From: Puniceicoccales bacterium
Lineage (GTDB): Bacteria > Verrucomicrobiota > Verrucomicrobiia > Opitutales > UBA953
Assembly (NCBI GenBank): GCA_031256995.1
Contig: JAIRPL010000044.1
Coordinates: forward strand, 1-48,649
Direction: 5' to 3'
DNA: 48,649 nucleotides
Shown here: positions 42,598 to 48,649 of the stretch, one piece after another
How the letters are laid out: each line of letters starts with the position of its first letter
Numbering within the stretch: position 1 is the stretch's first letter
The notes under the pieces: model-generated
Databases searched by the model: none
What the model was told of the DNA's origin: nothing
Seen by the model: the letters and a program-made list of their open reading frames with translations, nothing else
Position numbers and translations under genes: made by a program

Positions 42598-43983
42598 TCA
42601 CGGGGAATGGGGGGGAGGCTGTTTTTGACGGATGGATTCGCGAAGTCGCTGCCAGCGCTGCAGGCGCTCGGCAATGGCTGACTCGGCGCCGTTGATGCCG
42701 GGAGTGTAAAGGGTCAGCGGGGATGCAAGGTATTCCTGCCCGGAAATGCCCTCTGGAAATTCGTGGCTGTAAAGGTAATCCGCGCCATGACCAAGGGCCT
42801 TGTTGAACTTGGTGTGCGCGTCGCGCAGGTGGGGTGGGACGGGCTGGCGGGGAGCGTCCCGCACGGCGGCACGGGCGGCAAAAAGCGCGAGTGTCGCCGA
42901 GTTGCTCTTGGGGCATGTGGACAAAAACAAAACGCCGTGGGCAAGGTTCAACGCGCATTCGGGCAGGCCGACAAAATCACAGGCCTGTTGCACGGCAATC
43001 GCAACGCCGATGGCACGGGAATCGGCAAGACCGATGTCCTCGCTGGCGAGGATGACCAGGCGCCGGGCGATAAAACGCGGGTCCTCTCCGCCTTCGAGCA
43101 TGACGGCAAGCCAATACATGGCGGCATCGGGATCCCCGCCGCGGATGGATTTGATGAAGGCGGAGGCGGTGTCGTAGTGGTCATCCTCGTTGGCGTCGTA
43201 ACGGATGTGGCGTTCACAGGCAAACGCGGTCACGTCGGCAATGGCAAGCGGGGTGTGAAGCGGGTGCCCGCTGACGATCGTTTCGAGGGCGTTGAGCGCG
43301 CGGCGCATGTCGCCCCCGCTGATTCGCGCAATGGCGGAAAGCACCTCATCAGGGGCGGTGACGCCAGTCGCGCCAAGGCCGCGTGGAACATCCGCCAGCG
43401 CGGCACGAAGGGCGTCGGCTATGGCGGACTCCTCAAGCGGCTCAAGACGGAACAGGTGGCTGCGGCTAAGCAGTGGCGGAATGACGTAAAAACCGGGATT
43501 GTGTGTGGTGCAGCCAATGAGACGTATGTTGCCCGCCTCAACGTCGGGTAGAAGCAAGTCTTGCTGGGCCTTGTTGAAACGGTGGATCTCGTCAATAAGG
43601 AGCAGGGTCCGCCGTTCCGGGTTGAAGCGGGCGATACGGAGGATGTCACGCAACTCGGCGGTATTGGAAAGCACGGCGTTGACACGGACGCAGTGGCAAC
43701 GGGTGGCATTTGCGATGACCTCCGCGAGCGTGGTTTTGCCACAGCCGGGCGGGCCGTAAAAAATCAGGCTTCCAAAGGCGTCCCCGGCCACAAGACGGGG
43801 CAAAAGGGCGCCGGCGCCAAGCAATGTGGCATGGCCGCGCACCTCCTCAAGGGTCCGGGGGCGCATTCGTGCCGCGAGCGGAGCGCGGAAAGGAGCGTCA
43901 CCAAGAGTGTCGTCACCCCCCCCGGGCGTGCCGCCGGCGGATGGCGGCACGGGGAAAAGATCGGATTGCTCGGACTCAGGCAT
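42598..43983 (-). CDS. rarA: RarA/MgsA-family replication-associated AAA+ ATPase
   Basis: 461 residues from the ATG at 43983 (MPESEQSDLFPV). AAA+ clamp-loader-like ATPase acting at stalled replication forks. Walker A is GPPGCGKTT, Walker B is LLIDEIHRF, sensor 1 is GCTTHNPGF, and the arginine-finger region is LLSRSHLFRLEPL. The C-terminal tetramerisation domain follows (YDTASAFIKSIRGGDPDAAM, then the LVILASEDIGLAD block). ADYLYSHEFPEGISGQEYL near the end is the RarA hallmark. The start places the conserved LAARMRPRTLEEVRGH at the usual distance. Confidence 0.95.
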   Translation of the reverse strand: MPESEQSDLFPVPPSAGGTPGGGDDTLGDAPFRAPLAARMRPRTLEEVRGHATLLGAGALLPRLVAGDAFGSLIFYGPPGCGKTTLAEVIANATRCHCVRVNAVLSNTAELRDILRIARFNPERRTLLLIDEIHRFNKAQQDLLLPDVEAGNIRLIGCTTHNPGFYVIPPLLSRSHLFRLEPLEESAIADALRAALADVPRGLGATGVTAPDEVLSAIARISGGDMRRALNALETIVSGHPLHTPLAIADVTAFACERHIRYDANEDDHYDTASAFIKSIRGGDPDAAMYWLAVMLEGGEDPRFIARRLVILASEDIGLADSRAIGVAIAVQQACDFVGLPECALNLAHGVLFLSTCPKSNSATLALFAARAAVRDAPRQPVPPHLRDAHTKFNKALGHGADYLYSHEFPEGISGQEYLASPLTLYTPGINGAESAIAERLQRWQRLRESIRQKQPPPHSP

Positions 43984-44064
43984 CACAGGGGGAACATGTG
44001 TCGCGCGCCGGGTGGTGGAGAACAGAAAAACAGGGGGATCCTCCCAGCCATCCACCCCCATGTG

Positions 44065-44922
44065 TCAAGGCTTCCCGGCCGTGACGGTTTTCTTGGAGTT
44101 TTGCGAGGTCGTGGAACAGGATTCCGCTGGCTTTTCAAGGTCCACGATCCAGATGTTGCGAAACTCAATCGGGTCTTTATGCCATTGCAGAAGAATGGGT
44201 TGCCGCGTCGGGTGAACCTTGAATTGCCCCGGCTTGGCATCGCCGCGCGAGAAGGTGGTGCTCTTCAGCTCGTAGTCGTCTTGCACGGTCACCCCGTTGT
44301 AAACGACAGTGAATCGCGGGTAGGCTGTGACGTTGCCATCCCCATCAAATTTCGGGGCGGTAAAGGTGATGTCATAGCTTTGCCATTCTCCCTTGGGAAG
44401 GGAGGGGTTCACGCGCGGCGCGGAATGCTGATAGATGGCCCCCGCCATGCCGTCATCGTAAGTTCCTGTGTTGGAGTGAGATTCAAGAATTTGCACTTCA
44501 TACCAACCGCTCTTGCTTTTCTTGTCGCGCTGAACGCCATGAAAAATAACCCCGCTGTTTCCAGCTTTTTGGCCATTGGAGTTCGTATGGTGGGAAGGGA
44601 CGCGCCATTCGAGGTGCAATTTGCACGAGCCGTAGGCTTTTTTGGTAAAGACATCGCGGGCTGTGTCGACCCACACGCCATCCTTGATGGGCCAGAGTTT
44701 TCCCTCTGGACCCCAATTGGCGGCAGCGGTGGCCTCCGTGCCGTCAAAGAGCACTTCCGCCCCGGATGGCGGTGGCGTGGTCTGCAGCACGCCTTGCACC
44801 TTGGGCACATCGTTGGAATTTCCCCCATGGACGATGGCGGGGGATATGGACAGCGCCGCGGCAAGCACGATGGTGCCCAGTGGCATAAGAAGAAAAGAAC
44901 GTCGTGTGATCATTGTGGACAT
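44065..44922 (-). CDS. Exported DUF1080 (3-keto-disaccharide hydrolase-like) protein
   Basis: 285 residues from the ATG at 44922. The N-terminus MSTMITRRSFLLMPLGTIVL has a twin-arginine signal (TRRSFLL), so folded export by Tat is likely. The mature domain has a concanavalin-like fold typical of DUF1080: LFDGTEATAAAN, then WPIKDGVWV, FHLEW-like KLHLEWRVP, NSGVIFHG, YEVQILESH and the C-terminal EFRNIWIVDLE. Known: DUF1080 proteins are abundant in Planctomycetes and Verrucomicrobia, and some act on 3-keto glycosides. It is on the same strand as rarA, 81 bp upstream of it. Confidence 0.9.
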   Translation of the reverse strand: MSTMITRRSFLLMPLGTIVLAAALSISPAIVHGGNSNDVPKVQGVLQTTPPPSGAEVLFDGTEATAAANWGPEGKLWPIKDGVWVDTARDVFTKKAYGSCKLHLEWRVPSHHTNSNGQKAGNSGVIFHGVQRDKKSKSGWYEVQILESHSNTGTYDDGMAGAIYQHSAPRVNPSLPKGEWQSYDITFTAPKFDGDGNVTAYPRFTVVYNGVTVQDDYELKSTTFSRGDAKPGQFKVHPTRQPILLQWHKDPIEFRNIWIVDLEKPAESCSTTSQNSKKTVTAGKP

Positions 44923-45122
44923 CAAAATGGAAACAGTTGGTTTATGGCCGCCGGGCCAACCCCGGACAAGCAACGCCTCGTGAGACACCACCGCCGCCCT
45001 TTGGTTGCGCAAATGGCCAGTATCCGCCCCCTCCTTCCCTGCCCCGCACCGCCAATGAGCGTGAAACGCACGATCCCCCGCATAAAAAACGGACGGCTGC
45101 GGAGGCGAGGCAGGAAAACGGA

Positions 45123-46640
45123 TCAACGACGCCTGCCTCCGGCGGGAACTCGATGCTCATCGGGATCCCGGGAGCCAGGAGCGGCGCGCGGAGGTTCGGT
45201 GCGTGGAGCGGGCGGAGCAAAATTACGCGGGGCGGGAGCGGGCGGCGGGCGTACGGGCGGTGCCGAACGAACGGGTGGTGCCGAACGAACAGGCCCGGCC
45301 GGACCTCCGCCGGACGGCGCAATATGCTTTTTCGGAACGGGCGGCAGTTGGGGCCTTGCAGGCGGCGGATTTGGCCGCGCTGGACGGCCGGGCTGCACGA
45401 CCCGGCCCGGTGGCGCCATGTTGGGGGGCGCATGGCGGGGATTTGGCGCGGCCACAGGCCCTGCCGGACGCAAATGGGACGGTGGCGGGGCGAAGGGACG
45501 GTTTGGTGGGATGCGCCCGACATAACGGATGATGCCCAAACGCGGGGGCGGCGCCAACGGACGCGGTGGACGATGCACACGGACACGTGGCACAGGCGCG
45601 ATCGGATGCGGGAACCTGATCACAGGGCGCGGAGGGTGGTGAACCACAGGCCGCGGAGGGTGGCGGACGACAACGGGAAGACGATGAATCCCGGGATGAA
45701 AGGACACGTGGTGAACCTCGCGTCGCGGAGGTGGCAGCCGGAATGGCGCGCGGTGGACCGGAACGTGAGCAACCGGGTGATGCCATCTCCAATTCACCCA
45801 ATAACGCGTGCGAAAATACGTTGGCGAGTGATGCCAATGGTGCGCGGGGTGCCAGGCGTAATAGTGGCTTGACCACCAAAAGGTCGGCCAAAACAGCGGG
45901 ACCCCCAAGGACACACCCCAGTCCCAGTAATAATAATCCTGTGTTTGGACGGTGGAATAGCCCAATGAGTAGTAGACCGGATATGCCGTCACCGCGTCCG
46001 TCGAGGGGGCGGGTTCGACCGGCGTCACCTCCTCCGATTCAATGACGGTCGGCTCTGGAATGGAATCCACGGCCTCCGGTTCGGGAAGGCGCGACTCCGC
46101 CGCTGGCGCATAATACTCCGGGGACGTCTCAAACCAGACATTGGCGCCATCATAACCACAAAGACGCGCGGCGGCAACAAAGGCGATAGGATGTCCGGCG
46201 GGGATGCGCTCGATCTCGGAGCCAGGGATGGCGGTGGCGACTCCCCAGGGGCCATCCGGCTGCGTGGCGGAAAACCAGATACCATTCTCGCATGTGAACC
46301 ACGAACCGTCCTCTGTTTTCAGGACAGGCGAGGAGGTGTTTTCCGCGTATTGCAGGGACGTGCCGGCAATATCCGCCATCTCCGGCTTGCCCCCCTCAAA
46401 CACCGGGGCCGCGCCAATGCGCGTCTCCCGGCGCGAGACACGAAGAGTCTCCACGCCGGCCGCCTCCGCCGTATCGGAAACGGTGCTTGGCGGGGATTGC
46501 CCCAAGGACGCGTCGCGCCCGGAACCGTGCACCGTGCAGGCCGAAATGGGCAGCACGCATCCGCACACAAAAAAAAGCGTCAACGCGCGCGAAAAGCAGG
46601 GTTTTCTTTGGGTGGAAAATCTCAGGATGATATTTTTCAT
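45123..46640 (-). CDS. Lipoprotein with an aromatic-rich middle and a Pro/Arg/His-rich tail
   Basis: 505 residues from the ATG at 46640. The frame is open further upstream, but only through the tRNA gene. The signal peptide ends in a lipobox, PISAC, with Cys35. Residues 130-215 form a compact part (DGSWFTCENGIWFSATQPDG, IPAGHPIAFVAAARLCGYDG) similar to wall-associated proteins whose family I cannot name. A Trp/Tyr/His-rich block follows (DYYYWDWGVSLGVPLFWPTF). The last about 230 residues are Pro/Arg/His-rich with recurrent HPPRPV and APP units. The strong bias in this tail makes long open frames on the opposite strand. Surface or cell-envelope location is inferred; function is unknown. Confidence 0.7.
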   Translation of the reverse strand: MKNIILRFSTQRKPCFSRALTLFFVCGCVLPISACTVHGSGRDASLGQSPPSTVSDTAEAAGVETLRVSRRETRIGAAPVFEGGKPEMADIAGTSLQYAENTSSPVLKTEDGSWFTCENGIWFSATQPDGPWGVATAIPGSEIERIPAGHPIAFVAAARLCGYDGANVWFETSPEYYAPAAESRLPEPEAVDSIPEPTVIESEEVTPVEPAPSTDAVTAYPVYYSLGYSTVQTQDYYYWDWGVSLGVPLFWPTFWWSSHYYAWHPAHHWHHSPTYFRTRYWVNWRWHHPVAHVPVHRAPFRLPPPRREVHHVSFHPGIHRLPVVVRHPPRPVVHHPPRPVIRFPHPIAPVPRVRVHRPPRPLAPPPRLGIIRYVGRIPPNRPFAPPPSHLRPAGPVAAPNPRHAPPNMAPPGRVVQPGRPARPNPPPARPQLPPVPKKHIAPSGGGPAGPVRSAPPVRSAPPVRPPPAPAPRNFAPPAPRTEPPRAAPGSRDPDEHRVPAGGRRR

Positions 46641-46709
46641 GACAGCATGCTTGGGTTGGAAATGTGCTCCGTGGCACTGGCACAAAAATGCCACTGTCTC
46701 GCGAAAAAA

Positions 46710-46795
46710 TGGTGCCCGGAGGGGGGATCGAACCCCCACGCCATCACTGGCAGTGGATTTTAAGTCCACAGCGTCTGCCATTCCGCCATCCGGGC
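46710..46795 (-). tRNA. tRNA-Leu, anticodon TAA
   Basis: Read on the minus strand, the acceptor GCCCGGA pairs with TCCGGGC, and ACCA is encoded at the 3' end. The anticodon arm GTGGA/TCCAC encloses the loop CTTAAAA with anticodon TAA. There is a long variable arm (TGCCAGTGATGGCG region), as required for a class II leucine tRNA. The T arm is GGGGG-TTCGATC-CCCC-like. It reads UUA/UUG-type leucine codons. It lies between the NIF3-family gene and the lipoprotein gene, both also on the minus strand. Confidence 0.95.
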
Positions 46796-47029
46796 AGGAA
46801 ACCTTTCCGTCCCCGCAGTTTCCCGTCTCCAAGTGCGCACGCAAGAGGAAATATCCCAAAAAACAGAAAGGTTTTCGCGATCTTGCCCACGCCTCCCGCC
46901 ATCCCGCTTCCTTGAAAGATCTGGCGGGCCATCCCGTGCCGTGACGCAGGCAGGCACGCGACTCCCCCGCCCTTCCCTGTCAGTGAAAAACAAGCCTCCG
47001 CCCCTGCGAAACCGCGATAATTTCCGCCG

Positions 47030-47854
47030 TCAAAGCGGACAATCCGTGCGCACGACATCCATGGGGAGTCCAAACCGCTCCGCGACCTCCCCTGCCAGCG
47101 CCTCCACTCCGAAAGTCTCCGTCGCATAATGCCCGCAAGGGTAAAGGTTCCATCCATTCTCCTGGGCCATGTTAAAATGTTCCTGCCTCAGCTCGCCCGT
47201 GACAAGCGTGTCGCACCCGGCATCCCCAAGATACCCCAGTCCCGATCCCCCGCTCCCGGACAGCACAGCCACACGCTCCGGTGTCGCGCTGCCAAACTCA
47301 ATCCCTCCCTTGAACGTGTGGGGAAAAAGCATCCGCAGCCGCGCCGAAAGCTCGCTCCGTGATATTCCGCGCGAATCACACAACGCCGCGATGGGCACCC
47401 CCTCGTGCTCCACAAACCAGCGTGCCACAGGCAGCCCGAGGTGTCGCGCAATCAACGCGTTATTGCCAATCTCGGGATGGGCGTCCAACGGCAGGTGGCA
47501 GGAGTACACCGCGATGTCATTCTCAAACAACACGCGATACTTCTCATGAATGACCCCCGTGACCGGCTGCTGCGGCCTCCAAAAAAGCCCGTGATGCACG
47601 ATGAGAAAATCCACCCCAAGCTCCGCCGCGCGCTGGAAAGGCACCAACCCCGCATCCACCGCCGCGCCGATCTTTCGCACAGGCCCGCGTTTCGCGAACT
47701 GCAATCCGTTGACGGCCCCAGGGAAATCCGGCACGTGCCGGCGACGGGAACGTTCATCACAAAAACGCACGACATCCTCCAACAGGACCGCCCCCCCCGT
47801 GCCCTCTCCGGGCGAAACCACCGCCTCCGCGCAAGAAAGATTTGAAACACACAT
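47030..47854 (-). CDS. NIF3-family dinuclear metal-binding protein
   Basis: 274 residues from the ATG at 47854 (MCVSNLSCAEAVVSPGEG). Conserved metal-site blocks are VNGLQFAK near the start (VNGLQ typical), FLIVHHGLFW, YSCHLPLDAHPEIGNNALI and, near the C-terminus, TGELRQEHFNMAQENG with GHYATETFGV. These supply the His/Asp/Glu ligands of the dinuclear site. Known: the family is called GTP cyclohydrolase 1 type 2 homologue or Nif3-like; its biological substrate is not settled. ATG choice fits the family N-terminus (LLEDVVRFCDE). The tRNA-Leu gene follows downstream on the same strand. Confidence 0.9.
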   Translation of the reverse strand: MCVSNLSCAEAVVSPGEGTGGAVLLEDVVRFCDERSRRRHVPDFPGAVNGLQFAKRGPVRKIGAAVDAGLVPFQRAAELGVDFLIVHHGLFWRPQQPVTGVIHEKYRVLFENDIAVYSCHLPLDAHPEIGNNALIARHLGLPVARWFVEHEGVPIAALCDSRGISRSELSARLRMLFPHTFKGGIEFGSATPERVAVLSGSGGSGLGYLGDAGCDTLVTGELRQEHFNMAQENGWNLYPCGHYATETFGVEALAGEVAERFGLPMDVVRTDCPL

Positions 47855-48391
47855 GCCTGCATGAGAAGGCCAGAACGCCGTGGAAAGGCAAGGCCAACGC
47901 ACACCACCACGGCCCCGATCATGGCAGGATCCGCGATTGGCCGCCGCTACCGCATCCGCTCCCTTCGCTGGCTCTCCCCGACGAAGAATAGCCACGCCAC
48001 CATCCATGTCGTCCCCACTCCACCGGCGCCCCGCCCGCCAACGCCGGTGACTTGGCGGCCGGCAACCTCTTTCTGCGCGGCCATGACGAGATCCCCCCTC
48101 ATTCTCCGCCCCACGTCATTCGTCATGCCCCCGCCGCTGGATCCGCCCGCCTGGCCGTTCATCTCCGTTGCCCCAGCCAGTGCCGCTCCTCACGCCGCCG
48201 ATGAAACGCAATCTGGCGACACTCCCGGCGAGACGCCCCGCCACCGCCGGCGAGCCTGCGCACGATCCGACGCCCGCCGGGCCGTTTGCCCTTCCCCGGC
48301 GCCTTGCCTACCCCGTCGCCGCCGATGGTCCGGATGGGATCAGTTGCGAAGCGCGGTGCTGGCTTCCCCGGCGATACGCCCGCCGGGCCGT
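47855..48391. other. Gene-poor stretch between ribB and the NIF3-family gene
   Basis: No gene is supported here. A minus-strand ORF of 71 residues at 47947-48162 (Gly-rich, MNGQAGGSSGGG) lacks any family signature. A plus-strand frame from 47921 stays open to the window end, but it is arginine- and proline-rich and runs through the antisense of ribB, so it looks like a GC-driven shadow. The GC-rich motif CGCCCGCC(G/T)GGCCGTT recurs three times. Confidence 0.5.
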
Positions 48392-48392
48392 T
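48144..48392. repeat. Three copies of a GC-rich 16-bp motif
   Basis: CGCCCGCCTGGCCGTT at 48144-48159, CGCCCGCCGGGCCGTT at 48271-48286 and again at 48377-48392 lie 127 and 106 bp apart. The core GCCCGCCGGGC is an imperfect palindrome (GCCC/GGGC). The last copy reaches into the ribB stop codon. TTCCCCGGCG also recurs near two of the copies. The role is unknown; it may be transcript-end structure or short dispersed repeats. Confidence 0.55.
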
Positions 48393-48649
48393 CAGACTCC
48401 GTGCCTCAGTCTGTGCGCGATCAGCTGCTCGACGGAGATCATCCGAAGCCCGAAGCGGCGTTTGAACTCCACCAGCTGCCCAAGGCGCTGCACCGTCCCG
48501 TCGTCATTCATCAACTCGCACAGCACGCCCGCGGGAAAGAGGCCGGCCAGCCGCGCGAGGTCCACCGCCGCCTCCGTGTGCCCCGCGCGCTCCAGCACGC
48601 CCCCGGCGCGCGCGCGCAATGGAAAGACGTGCCCGGGCCGCGCAAGGTC
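48392..48649 (-). CDS. ribB: 3,4-dihydroxy-2-butanone-4-phosphate synthase, C-terminal part (runs off the right edge)
   Basis: The last 85 residues of RibB are visible on the minus strand; the rest lies beyond base 48649. The enzyme converts ribulose 5-phosphate to the four-carbon precursor of riboflavin. Diagnostic blocks are [37 protein letters not shown] and [15 protein letters not shown]. The product ends HRLRHGV, with no GTP cyclohydrolase II domain following, so as encoded this is either a stand-alone RibB or a RibBA cut short right after the RibB domain. The sequence beyond the stop shows no recognisable RibA continuation. Confidence 0.95.
   Translation of the reverse strand, partial: DLARPGHVFPLRARAGGVLERAGHTEAAVDLARLAGLFPAGVLCELMNDDGTVQRLGQLVEFKRRFGLRMISVEQLIAHRLRHGV

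Noticed and set aside
43561-45525. 654-codon plus-strand ORF opposite rarA and the DUF1080 gene
   Set aside because: It spans the antisense of two recognised genes and ends in low-complexity Gly/Arg sequence.
46641-46859. Upstream extension of the lipoprotein ORF (MADAVDLKS-type peptide)
   Set aside because: This is the tRNA-Leu gene read as protein. The cloverleaf and anticodon TAA are intact, and a good lipoprotein signal begins at 46640.
47921-48649. Long plus-strand open frame to the right edge
   Set aside because: It is Arg/Pro-rich, has no family signature and runs antisense through ribB. It is a GC-driven shadow.
1-48649. CRISPR arrays, insertion sequences, prophage genes
   Set aside because: No regularly spaced repeats, transposase motifs or phage structural genes were seen on either strand.

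Overview
The window looks like a chromosomal segment from a high-GC Gram-negative bacterium, most likely a verrucomicrobial lineage near Opitutales/Opitutaceae. The evidence for Gram-negative is direct: kdsA, two LpxL-like acyltransferase domains, ExbB/ExbD, MlaD, LolA-like and lipoprotein genes. The verrucomicrobial placement is inferred from the NIGQLK-repeat secreted protein, the DUF1080 protein, the start of an apparent RHS-type protein, and the frequent absence of clear Shine-Dalgarno sequences. No rRNA or other taxonomic marker is present.

Layout. 1-4982 (minus): start of a large secreted protein running off the left edge, a NIGQLK-repeat secreted protein, and an ExbD/ExbD/ExbB/TPR energy-transduction set. 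5108-8559 (plus): miaB, then an LpxL-type acyltransferase fused to a GT9 heptosyltransferase-like domain. 8635-10695 (minus): a Type II restriction-modification locus in which both genes are broken, the methyltransferase by a frameshift in an A7 run and the MjaI-like endonuclease by an in-frame TGA. 11336-16613 (plus): a secreted GH36-like glycosidase and a DinG-type helicase. 16775-32045 (plus): a 16-gene, tightly coupled operon with the full core of an aryl polyene (APE) cluster, in the order CLF, acyltransferase, two ACPs, membrane protein, ligase-dehydratase fusion, GT2-acyltransferase, thioesterase, CrtI-like oxidoreductase, LolA-like, MMPL exporter, DUF3261 lipoprotein, KS, dehydratase, KR, KS. 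32088-42521: nucleotide-sugar-epimerase-like gene, comF, a membrane-anchored metzincin, an MCE/MlaD protein with an auxiliary lipoprotein, kdsA, a fused double fluoride channel, gatB, a decayed duplicate of crcB-gatB sequence, a DEDD exonuclease and a gamma-carbonic-anhydrase-like protein. 42598-48649 (minus): rarA, a Tat-exported DUF1080 protein, a Pro/Arg/His-rich lipoprotein, tRNA-Leu(TAA), a NIF3-family protein, a 0.5 kb gene-poor stretch with a repeated GC-rich motif, and the 3' end of ribB.

How the genes work together. The dominant system is the APE operon. Its product should be a polyunsaturated aryl-carboxylic pigment made on ACPs by two ketosynthases, a ketoreductase and two hotdog dehydratases. 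It would then be transferred to a lipid or glycan carrier and exported to the outer membrane by the LolA/MMPL/DUF3261 module. Two features distinguish this copy: the starter ligase and the ApeI-type dehydratase are one polypeptide, and a carotenoid-desaturase-like flavoenzyme sits between the thioesterase and the export genes. No aromatic ammonia-lyase or methyltransferase is in the window. Several other genes (LpxL-GT9 fusion, kdsA, MlaD and its lipoprotein, ExbB/ExbD) also concern the cell envelope.
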